Shown piece after piece: positions 55,983 to 64,000 of a DNA stretch of 64,000 nt. The translations under genes and the position numbers were made by a program. The DNA lies in assembly GCF_029962485.1 (NCBI RefSeq), contig NZ_CP073637.1, positions 3,100,001-3,164,000 of the forward strand, written 5' to 3'. The notes below the pieces were generated by a model, which was not told the DNA's origin, ran no database searches, and was given only the letters and a program-made list of their open reading frames with translations. Position 1 is the stretch's first letter, and each line of letters opens with the position of its first letter. The DNA comes from Burkholderia cepacia (GTDB taxonomy: Bacteria > Pseudomonadota > Gammaproteobacteria > Burkholderiales > Burkholderiaceae).

Positions 55983-56864
55983 ATGACCGATTCGACCCGC
56001 TCGCTGCGCAACTGCCTTGCGCCCGCGAAACTCAACCTGTTCCTGCACATCACCGGCCGCCGCCCGAATGGCTATCACGATCTGCAGAGCGTGTTCCAGC
56101 TGCTGAACTGGGGCGATACGCTGCACTTCACGCTGCGCGACGACGGCCGTGTCGCGCGCGTCACCGACGTGCCCGGCGTGCCCGAGGAAAGCGATCTCGT
56201 CGTGCGCGCGGCCAACCTGCTGAAAGCGCATACGGGCACCGCGCACGGCGTCGACATCGAGATCGACAAGCGCCTGCCGATGGGTGCCGGCCTCGGCGGC
56301 GGCAGCTCCGACGCGGCGACGACGCTGCTCGCACTGAACCGCCTGTGGCAGCTCGACCTGTCGCGTGTCGAGCTCCAGTCGCTCGCGGTCAAACTCGGCG
56401 CAGACGTCCCGTTTTTTATTTTTGGAAAAAATGCGTTCGCAGAGGGTATCGGAGAGGAATTAGCTGAGGTACAATTGCCGACTCGCTGGTTCTTGGTTGT
56501 GACGCCAAGCGTTCATGTCCCGACCGCTGAAATATTTTCAGATGAGTTGTTGACAAGAGATACGAAGCCCGTCACAATTGCTGACTTTCTTGCACAGCAA
56601 ACCAGCGATGCGGGATGGCCAGATAGCTTCGGCCGGAACGACATGCAGGAAGTTGTAACAAGGAAGTACGCGGAAGTTGCGCAGGCGGTTAAATGGTTGT
56701 ATGATTTGACCCCCGCGAGGATGACCGGCTCCGGAGCAAGTGTGTTTGCAGCGTTTCACAGCAAGCACGCGGCAGAAGCGGCGAAAGCCAAGCTGCCCGC
56801 CAGTTGGAATGGCGCAGTTGCCGAGAGTCTGAACGAGCATCCGCTCTTCGCTTTCGCGTCATGA
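55983..56864 (+). CDS. ispE: 4-diphosphocytidyl-2-C-methyl-D-erythritol kinase
   Basis: This 293-residue GHMP kinase catalyses the ATP-dependent step of the MEP isoprenoid pathway. [20 protein letters not shown] is near residue 14, the GHMP motif [16 protein letters not shown] near 98, and the C-terminal motif [12 protein letters not shown] near 247. The 5' half has core composition, but from about 56405 to the end GC drops sharply and codons such as TTA, ATA, AGA and AGG appear. The protein stays intact. That part carries at least two good promoter-like sequences for the following tRNA/prs unit. Confidence 0.95.
   Translation: MTDSTRSLRNCLAPAKLNLFLHITGRRPNGYHDLQSVFQLLNWGDTLHFTLRDDGRVARVTDVPGVPEESDLVVRAANLLKAHTGTAHGVDIEIDKRLPMGAGLGGGSSDAATTLLALNRLWQLDLSRVELQSLAVKLGADVPFFIFGKNAFAEGIGEELAEVQLPTRWFLVVTPSVHVPTAEIFSDELLTRDTKPVTIADFLAQQTSDAGWPDSFGRNDMQEVVTRKYAEVAQAVKWLYDLTPARMTGSGASVFAAFHSKHAAEAAKAKLPASWNGAVAESLNEHPLFAFAS
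56550..56578 (+). promoter_or_regulatory. Promoter-like element inside ispE (TTGACA box)
   Basis: TTGACA at 56550-56555, a 17-base spacer, and CACAAT at 56573-56578. Perfect -35 and moderate -10, positioned to drive tRNA-Gln and prs. Confidence 0.5.
56677..56705 (+). promoter_or_regulatory. Promoter-like element inside ispE near tRNA-Gln
   Basis: TTGCGC at 56677-56682, a 17-base spacer, and TATGAT at 56700-56705. It lies about 210 bases before the tRNA. In E. coli the prs promoter also lies around ispE, so this location is reasonable. Confidence 0.5.
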
Positions 56865-56919
56865 AGTTTTACTTTGCCGAACGGCCTACACGAGTTCGGT
56901 GAAGCAGTCAGTTAAGTGT

Positions 56920-56996
56920 AGGGGAGTCGCCAAGTTGGTCAAGGCACCGGATTTTGATTCCGGCATGCGAGGGTTCGAGTCCTTCCTCCCCTGCCA
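56920..56996 (+). tRNA. tRNA-Gln (anticodon TTG)
   Basis: The 77-base cloverleaf has acceptor stem AGGGGAG/CTCCCCT, then discriminator G and encoded CCA. The anticodon stem CCGGA/TCCGG encloses loop TTTTGAT with anticodon TTG at 56954-56956. The T-arm is GAGGGTTCGAGTCCTTC. It lies between ispE and prs, the usual place in beta-proteobacteria. Confidence 0.97.
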
Positions 56997-57040
56997 AAAA
57001 TTTTCCCGCATTTCCCGCCCAAGCCTGAAGCAGGTGCACG

Positions 57041-58003
57041 ATGAGCAGCCACAGCCATGATGGCCTGATGGTCTTTACTGGCAACGCGAATCCCGCGCTC
57101 GCCCAGGAAGTCGTCAATATCCTTGGTATTCCCCTCGGCAAAGCAATGGTCAGCCGTTTCTCCGACGGCGAGATCCAGGTCGAGATCCAGGAAAACGTGC
57201 GCGGCAAGGACGTCTTCGTCCTGCAATCCACGTGCGCACCGACGAACGACAACCTGATGGAACTGATGATCATGGTCGATGCGCTCAAGCGCGCATCCGC
57301 CGGCCGGATCACTGCAGCCATCCCCTACTTCGGCTATGCCCGTCAGGATCGACGCCCGCGTTCGGCACGCGTCGCGATCTCGGCGAAGGTCATCGCGAAC
57401 ATGCTGGAAATCGCCGGCGTCGAGCGGATCATCACGATGGATCTGCACGCCGACCAGATTCAAGGCTTCTTCGACATCCCGGTCGACAACATCTACGCAA
57501 CGCCGATCCTGCTGGGTGACCTGCGCAAGCAGAACTACTCGGATCTGCTCGTCGTGTCGCCGGACGTCGGCGGCGTGGTGCGTGCCCGGGCACTCGCGAA
57601 GCAGCTCAACTGCGATCTCGCGATCATCGACAAGCGTCGTCCGAAGGCGAACATCGCCGAAGTGATGAACATCATCGGTGAAGTCGAAGGCCGCACCTGC
57701 GTGATCATGGACGACATGGTCGATACGGCCGGCACGCTCTGCAAGGCCGCACAAGTGCTGAAGGATCGCGGGGCGAAGCAGGTGTTCGCGTATGCGACGC
57801 ACCCCGTGCTGTCGGGCGGCGCCGCGGATCGCATCGCCGCATCGGCACTCGACGAGCTGGTCGTCACCGATACGATCCCGCTGTCGGCCGAATCGCTGGC
57901 CTGCCCGAAGATCCGCTCGCTGACGAGCGCGAGCCTGCTGGCCGAGACGTTCTCGCGCATCCGCCGCGGCGATTCGGTGATGTCGCTGTTCGCGGAATCC
58001 TGA
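57041..58003 (+). CDS. prs: Ribose-phosphate pyrophosphokinase
   Basis: This 320-residue enzyme makes PRPP from ribose-5-P and [19 protein letters not shown] is at the N-terminus, [20 protein letters not shown] near residue 40, the catalytic loop [12 protein letters not shown] near 102, the ATP/metal region [17 protein letters not shown], and the PRPP-binding motif [13 protein letters not shown] near 222. The start MSSHSHDG carries two residues more than I recall as usual in relatives. It follows tRNA-Gln by 44 bases. Confidence 0.97.
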   Translation: MSSHSHDGLMVFTGNANPALAQEVVNILGIPLGKAMVSRFSDGEIQVEIQENVRGKDVFVLQSTCAPTNDNLMELMIMVDALKRASAGRITAAIPYFGYARQDRRPRSARVAISAKVIANMLEIAGVERIITMDLHADQIQGFFDIPVDNIYATPILLGDLRKQNYSDLLVVSPDVGGVVRARALAKQLNCDLAIIDKRRPKANIAEVMNIIGEVEGRTCVIMDDMVDTAGTLCKAAQVLKDRGAKQVFAYATHPVLSGGAADRIAASALDELVVTDTIPLSAESLACPKIRSLTSASLLAETFSRIRRGDSVMSLFAES

Positions 58004-58033
58004 TCGCGAATCGACTGAACAAAGTATGCGCGG

Positions 58034-58061
58034 AAAGCGAAGCGGCAACGCTTCGCTTTTT
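58034..58061 (+). terminator. Terminator after prs
   Basis: AGCGAAGC and GCTTCGCT form an 8-bp stem around GGCAAC, followed by a T run. Confidence 0.88.
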
Positions 58062-58103
58062 GCACAATCGGACGGGATAGACGAAACCCCGACCGTTTCA
58101 TCA

Positions 58104-58130
58104 GGGGCCGCCGTTTGACGGCCCCGTTTT
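58104..58130 (+). terminator. Second hairpin with T run, upstream of rplY
   Basis: GGGGCCG and CGGCCCC form a 7-bp stem followed by GTTTT. It lies 35 bases before the rplY start. It could be a second terminator or a leader attenuator for rplY. Confidence 0.6.
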
Positions 58131-58164
58131 ACTGCCTGGTCGCGGGCAGCTATTGGAGAATCAT

Positions 58165-58770
58165 ATGAAAGTCGTCGCTTTCGAGCGCCAAGAGCAAGGT
58201 ACGGGTGCGAGCCGCCGCCTGCGCAACGCTGGTAAGACCACGGGTATCGTTTACGGTGGCGAAGCAGCCCCGCAAAAGATCGAACTCGATCACAACGCCC
58301 TGTGGCACGCCCTGAAGAAGGAAGCTTTCCACTCGTCGATCCTCGACCTCGAAGTCGCTGGCGCATCGCAACAGGTTCTGCTGCGCGACGTGCAATACCA
58401 CCCGTTCAAGCAACTGGTGCTGCACGTGGACTTCCAGCGCGTTGACGCGAAGAAGAAGCTGCACACGAAGGCACCGTTGCACTTCCTGAACGCAGAAGTC
58501 AGCCCGGCCGTGAAGCTGTCGAGCGCGATCGTTTCGCACGTCGCGACGGAAATCGAAATCGAGTGCCTGCCGGCTGACCTGCCGGAGTTCCTCGAAGTCG
58601 ACCTGTCGAAGATCGAAGCCGGTCAATCGCTGCACGCTAAGGACATCACGCTGCCGAAGGGCGTCGCGCTGGTCTCGCACGTCGAAGCGGAAAACCCGGT
58701 TGTCGCATCGGCGACGATCCCGGCTGGTGCCGTGTCGGACGCAGCCGAAGGCGAAACGCCGGCTGCCTAA
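58165..58770 (+). CDS. rplY: 50S ribosomal protein L25 (Ctc form)
   Basis: This 201-residue long-form L25 binds 5S rRNA. The N-terminal L25 domain has [19 protein letters not shown] near residue 15 and [18 protein letters not shown] near 73; a C-terminal TL5-type domain runs from about 95. The ATG at 58165 has GGAG about 7 bases upstream. An ATG 12 bases earlier is a weaker alternative. Codon use is strongly biased to abundant codons, as expected for a ribosomal gene. Confidence 0.96.
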   Translation: MKVVAFERQEQGTGASRRLRNAGKTTGIVYGGEAAPQKIELDHNALWHALKKEAFHSSILDLEVAGASQQVLLRDVQYHPFKQLVLHVDFQRVDAKKKLHTKAPLHFLNAEVSPAVKLSSAIVSHVATEIEIECLPADLPEFLEVDLSKIEAGQSLHAKDITLPKGVALVSHVEAENPVVASATIPAGAVSDAAEGETPAA

Positions 58771-58818
58771 GCGGCTGCCTACGCGCCCCATCGATCCGTT
58801 TCTCGAAACGGTCGACGC

Positions 58819-58849
58819 AACCCGCCGCGGCTTGCCCGGCGGGTTTTTC
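58819..58849 (+). terminator. Terminator after rplY
   Basis: ACCCGCC and GGCGGGT form a stem around CGCGGCTTGCCC-type loop sequence, followed by a long T run. Confidence 0.9.
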
Positions 58850-58890
58850 TTTTTCTGCGCCCAGGCGGCCGTTGCCGCCTTCGAAACGTC

Positions 58891-59490
58891 ATGATCAAAC
58901 TGATCGTCGGCCTCGGCAATCCCGGGGCGGAATACACCGCGACGCGCCACAACGCCGGCTTCTGGCTGATCGACCAGCTCGCCCGCGAAGCCGGCACGAC
59001 GCTGCGCGACGAACGCCGCTTCCACGGCTTCTACGCGAAAGCGCGCCTGCACGGCGAGGAAGTCCATCTGCTCGAGCCGCAGACCTACATGAACCGCTCC
59101 GGCCAGTCGGTCGTCGCGCTTGCTCAATTCTTCAAGATCCTGCCCGACCAGATCCTCGTCGCACACGACGAGCTCGACCTGCCGCCCGGCACCGTGAAGC
59201 TGAAGCTCGGCGGCGGCAGCGGCGGCCACAACGGCCTGAAGGACATCACCGCGCACTTGTCGTCGCAGCAATACTGGCGGCTGCGGATCGGCATCGGCCA
59301 TCCGCGCGACCTGATTCCGGAAAGCGCACGCGCCGGCGCGAAGCCCGATGTCGCGAATTTCGTGTTGAAGCCGCCGCGTCGCGAAGAGCAGGACGTGATC
59401 GACGCGTCGATCGAACGCGCGCTCGCCGTGATGCCGATGGTCGTCAAGGGCGAACTCGACCGCGCGACGATGCAGCTGCATCGCAACTGA
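58891..59490 (+). CDS. pth: Peptidyl-tRNA hydrolase
   Basis: This 199-residue enzyme frees tRNA from stalled peptidyl-tRNA. It has [20 protein letters not shown] at residues 6-25 with the catalytic His, [15 protein letters not shown] near 62 with the conserved Asn, and [19 protein letters not shown] near 91 with the conserved Asp. It follows rplY, the arrangement seen in most beta- and gamma-proteobacteria. Confidence 0.96.
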   Translation: MIKLIVGLGNPGAEYTATRHNAGFWLIDQLAREAGTTLRDERRFHGFYAKARLHGEEVHLLEPQTYMNRSGQSVVALAQFFKILPDQILVAHDELDLPPGTVKLKLGGGSGGHNGLKDITAHLSSQQYWRLRIGIGHPRDLIPESARAGAKPDVANFVLKPPRREEQDVIDASIERALAVMPMVVKGELDRATMQLHRN

Positions 59491-59608
59491 CCTGGCCTCG
59501 CACCGGCCCGGTGCATCGGGCCGTCCGGCGGCGTCGGGCGGCCCCGCCCGCCCCACCGCGACGCGCACATGCGGTAATCTCGACGTTTTGCCCGACAGGA
59601 GCCAAGCG

Positions 59609-60676
59609 GTGAGCCGTTACTGGAGCGACGTCGTTCAGCAACTCGTGCCTTACGTGCCGGGCGAGCAGCCCGCACTCGCGCACCCCGTCAAGCTGAACAC
59701 CAACGAGAATCCCTATCCGCCGTCGCCACGCGTCGTCGCGGCGATCGCACGCGAACTCGGCACGACCGGCGACACGCTGCGCCGCTATCCCGACCCGGTC
59801 GCGCGTGCGCTGCGCGAGACGGTCGCGGCCCATCACCGCATCAAGCCCGAGCAGGTGTTCGTCGGCAACGGCTCCGACGAGGTGCTCGCGCACACGTTCC
59901 AGGCGCTGCTGAAGCACGACCGGCCGCTGCGCTTTCCGGACATCACGTACAGCTTCTATCCGACCTACGCGCGCCTGTACGGCATCGAGACCACGATCGT
60001 GCCGCTCGCGGAAGACTTCTCGATCCGCGTCGAAGACTATCTCGACGACGCCGGAGGCGTGCTGTTTCCGAATCCGAATGCGCCGACCGGGCGCGCGCTG
60101 CCGCTCGCGGACGTCGAGCGGATCGCGGCCGCGAATCCGTCGTCGGTCGTCGTGATCGACGAGGCGTACGTCGATTTCGGTGCGCAGTCGGCGATTACGT
60201 TGATCGACCGTCATCCGAATCTGCTCGTCGTGCACACGACGTCGAAGGCGCGCTCGCTCGCGGGCATGCGCGTCGGCTTCGCGTTCGGCGACGCGGCGCT
60301 GATCGACGCGCTGAACCGGGTGAAGGACAGCTTCAACTCGTATCCGCTCGACCGGCTCGCGCAGGTCGCGGCGCAGGCCGCGTATGAAGACATCGACTAT
60401 TTCGACGCGACCTGCCGGCGCGTGGTCGACAGCCGGACGCGGCTCACGCATGCGCTCGACACGCTCGGCTTCGACATCGTGCCGTCGGCCGCGAATTTCG
60501 TGTTCGCGCGCCATCCCGCGCACGATGCAGGCACGATCGCGGCGAAACTGAAGGAACGGGAAATTTTCGTGCGGCACTTCCGGCTGCCGCGGATCGACCA
60601 GCACCTGCGCATCACGGTCGGCACCGACGCCGAATGCGACGCGCTCGTCGCGGCGTTGCGCGAGTTGCTGGCCTGA
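59609..60676 (+). CDS. hisC: Histidinol-phosphate aminotransferase
   Basis: This 355-residue PLP enzyme of histidine synthesis has [15 protein letters not shown] near residue 30, [16 protein letters not shown] near 90, [13 protein letters not shown] near 157, and the PLP lysine in [19 protein letters not shown] near 212. The GTG at 59609 has AGGAG 8 bases upstream. It is outside a his operon, so it may be one of two paralogs (hisC2 type), and it could also transaminate aromatic amino acids. That part is inference. Confidence 0.92.
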   Translation: MSRYWSDVVQQLVPYVPGEQPALAHPVKLNTNENPYPPSPRVVAAIARELGTTGDTLRRYPDPVARALRETVAAHHRIKPEQVFVGNGSDEVLAHTFQALLKHDRPLRFPDITYSFYPTYARLYGIETTIVPLAEDFSIRVEDYLDDAGGVLFPNPNAPTGRALPLADVERIAAANPSSVVVIDEAYVDFGAQSAITLIDRHPNLLVVHTTSKARSLAGMRVGFAFGDAALIDALNRVKDSFNSYPLDRLAQVAAQAAYEDIDYFDATCRRVVDSRTRLTHALDTLGFDIVPSAANFVFARHPAHDAGTIAAKLKEREIFVRHFRLPRIDQHLRITVGTDAECDALVAALRELLA

Positions 60677-60759
60677 TCAGGAAGAACCGGCGCCCGGGCG
60701 GCGCCGATCTGAAAGCGGAACGCGCGCTCGCCAATCAACGGGCGCGCGTCACCGCCGGG

Positions 60760-61041
<282 letters not shown>

Positions 61042-61085
61042 TCAGGCCGGCGACCGGCTTCGCAACGAAACCGGCCGGCGCCGCA

Positions 61086-61694
<609 letters not shown>

Positions 61695-62309
61695 TTATTC
61701 ATCATTTTCGCGCCGCAGCAAATGATAGTGAACCGCACCTGCCTTGCCGTGCTTCTCCACCTGCCAGCCTGCGAGCGCCTCGTGCGCGGCGGGGTCGAGT
61801 TCCGCCCCCGTTTCGACGTAAAGCGCACCGCCCGCCGCGACGAGCGGCGCCGCCAGCGCGATCGCACGATCGAGCACGGCCGACTCACCGAACGGCGGAT
61901 CGAGGAACACCACGTCGAACGCACCCGGCGTGAGCCCGGCCGCGAGCCGCAGCGCGTCGGCCTCCGCAACTTCGACCGCGCGCGCGCCGAGCTTGTCCTT
62001 GATCGCCCGCAGCTGCTGCGCGGCGCGCGGGTGGCGTTCGACCATCACGACGCTCGCCGCGCCGCGCGATGCCGCCTCGAAGCCGAGCGCGCCGGTGCCC
62101 GCGAACAGGTCGAGGCAACGGCGGCCTTCGAGATCCTGGCCGAGCCAGTTGAACAGCGTCTCGCGCACGCGATCGGGCGTCGGCCGCAGGCCGTCGAGAT
62201 CGAGCACCGCGAGCGGCGTGCGCTTCCAGTCGCCGCCGATGATGCGGATCGTGTGCGGCTTGCCGCGGGCAGGAGGGGCCGCCGGGCGGCCGGAAGAGGA
62301 ACGGGACAT
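61695..62309 (-). CDS. rsmD: 16S rRNA (guanine966-N2)-methyltransferase
   Basis: This 204-residue SAM-dependent methyltransferase has TIRIIGGDWKRTPLAVLD near residue 20, RPTPDRVRETLFNWL, the SAM loop LDLFAGTGALGFEAASRG near 66, and the catalytic motif VFLDPPFGESAVL near 132. The ATG at 62309 gives family length; an in-frame start about 100 bases upstream would add a low-complexity stretch. It reads divergently from ftsY. Confidence 0.94.
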   Translation of the reverse strand: MSRSSSGRPAAPPARGKPHTIRIIGGDWKRTPLAVLDLDGLRPTPDRVRETLFNWLGQDLEGRRCLDLFAGTGALGFEAASRGAASVVMVERHPRAAQQLRAIKDKLGARAVEVAEADALRLAAGLTPGAFDVVFLDPPFGESAVLDRAIALAAPLVAAGGALYVETGAELDPAAHEALAGWQVEKHGKAGAVHYHLLRRENDE

Positions 62310-62526
62310 ACGGAATATCGACGACGGAGGGACCGGGTACGCACAGGGGCGCACCGCCAAACAGGCGCACGTTACCACAGCGGCAGCGCGCACTGACGCG
62401 AGCGCCACGCCGCACTGATAAAATGCACGGTTTCGGCCGCCGTGCGCCGCGCCCGCGCGAACGCAGAACGGCCCGTCCGGCGCCCCGCCCCTCTCGGCGG
62501 GCCTGCCCTCTTCCCGACGTCAGACC

Positions 62527-63684
62527 ATGTTCAGTTTCTTCAAACGATTCAAGAAATCGCAGGAGCCCGATCCGGCGGAATCGCAATCGGCCGACGCGCA
62601 GCAAGCGGACGAGCCGTCCGATGCGACGCCCGTGCTCGAGGCGCCGCCCGCGGCCGCTGTGCCGCAGGCGCCCGCGCAACCGGCCGCGCCGGCCGTCGTG
62701 ATGACGGTCACGCCGACCAACGACGGCCGCGACGAAGTCGTCGAGACGGTCGAGATCGTCCCGCCGCCGCTGCAGGACGCCTCCGCGAAGAAGTCGTGGC
62801 TCGCGCGCCTGAAAACGGGGCTCGCGAAAACGGGCTCGAGCATCACCGGCGTCTTCGTCAACACGAAGATCGACGAGGACCTGTACGAGGAGCTCGAAGC
62901 CGCGCTGCTGATGTCCGACGCGGGTGTCGATGCAACCGAGTACCTGCTCGGCGCGCTGCGCGAAAAAGTGCGCACGGCCCGGCTGACCGATCCGCAACAG
63001 GTGAAGGACGCGCTGCACGACCTGCTCGTCGAGCTGCTGACGCCGCTCGAGAAATCGCTGATGCTCGGCCGCGCGCAACCGCTCGTGATGATGATCACCG
63101 GCGTGAACGGCGCGGGCAAGACGACCAGCATCGGCAAGCTCGCGAAGCATCTGCAGAGCTTCGACCAGTCGGTGCTGCTGGCCGCGGGCGACACGTTCCG
63201 CGCGGCCGCACGCGAGCAGCTCGCGATCTGGGGCGAGCGCAACAACGTGACGGTCGTGCAGCAGGAAAGCGGCGATCCGGCCGCGGTGATCTTCGACGCG
63301 GTGAGCGCCGCGCGCGCACGCAAGATCGACGTAATGATGGCCGACACGGCCGGCCGCCTGCCGACGCAGCTCCACCTGATGGAAGAGCTGAAGAAGGTGA
63401 AGCGCGTGATTTCGAAGGCGCACGACGGCGCGCCGCACGAAGTGCTGCTGGTGATCGACGCGAACACCGGCCAGAACGCGCTCACGCAGGTGAAGGCATT
63501 CGACGACGCGCTCGGCCTCACGGGCCTGATCGTCACGAAGCTCGACGGCACCGCGAAGGGCGGGATCCTCGCCGCGATCGCGCGGCAACGCCCGGTGCCC
63601 GTCTACTTCATCGGCGTCGGCGAAAAGGTCGAGGACCTGCAGCCGTTCAGCGCCGTGGAATTCGCGGACGCGCTGCTCGGCTGA
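62527..63684 (+). CDS. ftsY: Signal recognition particle receptor FtsY
   Basis: This 385-residue SRP GTPase targets ribosomes to the membrane. A Pro/Ala/Glu-rich A domain fills residues 1-95. The NG domain follows with [20 protein letters not shown] near 196, AAGDTFRAAAREQL near 220, DTAGRLPTQLHLMEEL near 278, TKLDGTAKGG near 338, and GVGEKVEDLQPF near the end. Full length. The rsmD-ftsY divergent pair is common in proteobacteria. It ends before a strong terminator. Confidence 0.97.
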   Translation: MFSFFKRFKKSQEPDPAESQSADAQQADEPSDATPVLEAPPAAAVPQAPAQPAAPAVVMTVTPTNDGRDEVVETVEIVPPPLQDASAKKSWLARLKTGLAKTGSSITGVFVNTKIDEDLYEELEAALLMSDAGVDATEYLLGALREKVRTARLTDPQQVKDALHDLLVELLTPLEKSLMLGRAQPLVMMITGVNGAGKTTSIGKLAKHLQSFDQSVLLAAGDTFRAAAREQLAIWGERNNVTVVQQESGDPAAVIFDAVSAARARKIDVMMADTAGRLPTQLHLMEELKKVKRVISKAHDGAPHEVLLVIDANTGQNALTQVKAFDDALGLTGLIVTKLDGTAKGGILAAIARQRPVPVYFIGVGEKVEDLQPFSAVEFADALLG

Positions 63685-63707
63685 ACCTCGCCGGCACGCA
63701 TCGCACG

Positions 63708-63730
63708 GGGCGCCTTCGGGCGCCCTTTTT
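63708..63730 (+). terminator. Terminator after ftsY
   Basis: GGGCGCC and GGCGCCC form a 7-bp stem around TTCG, followed by five T residues. Confidence 0.92.
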
Positions 63731-63769
63731 CATGCGCGCCCGCTCACGTTCGCGGCGGGCGCGCCGCGC

Positions 63770-64000
63770 TCATTCCGCGTCGGGCTGCACGCCCGGCTCG
63801 GCGGCCTTGAATGCGTCGAGCGTCGCGGCATGGTCGACGATCCGCTGGATCGTCGGATAGCGCGTGGTATCGATCGAGAAGCGGTTCGCATTGAACACCT
63901 GCGGCACGAGGCACACGTCGGCGAGCGTCGGCGTGTCGCCGAAGCACAGCTTGCCGGTGCGCGGATCGCTCGCGAGGCGCGTCTCGAGCGTCTCGAAACC
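63770..64000 (-). CDS. maiA: Maleylacetoacetate isomerase-like GST, 5' part outside window
   Basis: The last 76 codons of a glutathione S-transferase-fold gene are visible before the window ends. They read GKLCFGDTPTLADVCLVPQV then NANRFSIDTTRYPTIQRIVD, ending QPDAE. The pattern FGDTPTLADVCLVPQVFNA is typical of zeta-class maleylacetoacetate isomerases, which act in tyrosine breakdown. The N-terminal thioredoxin domain is missing from view, so the exact activity is inferred. Confidence 0.75.
   Translation of the reverse strand, partial: GFETLETRLASDPRTGKLCFGDTPTLADVCLVPQVFNANRFSIDTTRYPTIQRIVDHAATLDAFKAAEPGVQPDAE

Overview
The window is chromosomal DNA of a high-GC beta-proteobacterium, almost certainly Burkholderia and most likely a member of the Burkholderia cepacia complex. 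This rests on strong G/C third-position bias, housekeeping protein sequences and gene order (ssb / MFS / uvrA; kdsD-kdsC-lptC-lptA-lptB-rpoN-hpf-ptsN-hprK-rapZ; mutM-mutY; TPR-lolB-ispE-tRNA-Gln-prs-rplY-pth), and the PHB genes. The species call is inference; no search was run.

Layout. (1) 1-2329: the 3' part of an L-lactate permease gene and a convergent M48 lipoprotein peptidase, separated by a shared terminator. (2) 2532-16718: an aryl-polyene/xanthomonadin-type pigment cluster in two divergent arms. The minus arm runs ACP, ketoreductase, chorismatase (XanB2/FkbO/Hyg5 type), GT2 glycosyltransferase. The plus arm is a tight operon with many 4-base overlaps: membrane protein, AMP-ligase fused to a hot-dog dehydratase, LpxL-like acyltransferase, LolA-like carrier, MMPL exporter, polysaccharide deacetylase, ketosynthase, chain-length-factor-like ketosynthase, second dehydratase, and a small secreted Ala/Lys-rich protein. 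The starter acid is inferred to be a hydroxybenzoate made from chorismate. (3) 16804-22625: PHB genes (phbB, phbA, phasin), a ParA-like ATPase, and overlapping genes for two DNA glycosylases (aag, mug).

(4) 22626-30496: a low-GC accessory island. It holds a 1995-residue VgrG-Rhs fusion with a variable 158-residue C-terminal tip, a GTGA-coupled four-helix membrane protein (presumed immunity protein) and a PAAR tip protein. It ends beside ssb with a broken tyrosine-recombinase fragment, a long palindrome and a 12-bp direct repeat that covers the ssb stop codon. (5) 30497-42046: ssb, MFS exporter, uvrA, AI-2E family permease, purU, NUDIX, LysE exporter, apt and a Kef-type antiporter.

(6) 42172-51415: Kdo synthesis (kdsD, kdsC), lipopolysaccharide transport (lptC, lptA, lptB), sigma-54, hibernation factor and the nitrogen-PTS/HPr-kinase/RapZ regulatory block, then a Lon-substrate-domain protein. 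(7) 51466-64000: mutY and mutM (minus), TPR protein, lolB, ispE, tRNA-Gln(TTG), prs, rplY, pth, hisC; then ferredoxin, coaD, rsmD (minus), ftsY (plus) and the 3' end of a maleylacetoacetate-isomerase-like GST gene cut by the window edge.

Most of the window is conserved core. The parts worth attention are the chorismate-fed aryl-polyene cluster, the Rhs toxin/immunity pair with its island scars, and the abrupt low-GC 3' halves of ispE and rpoN.
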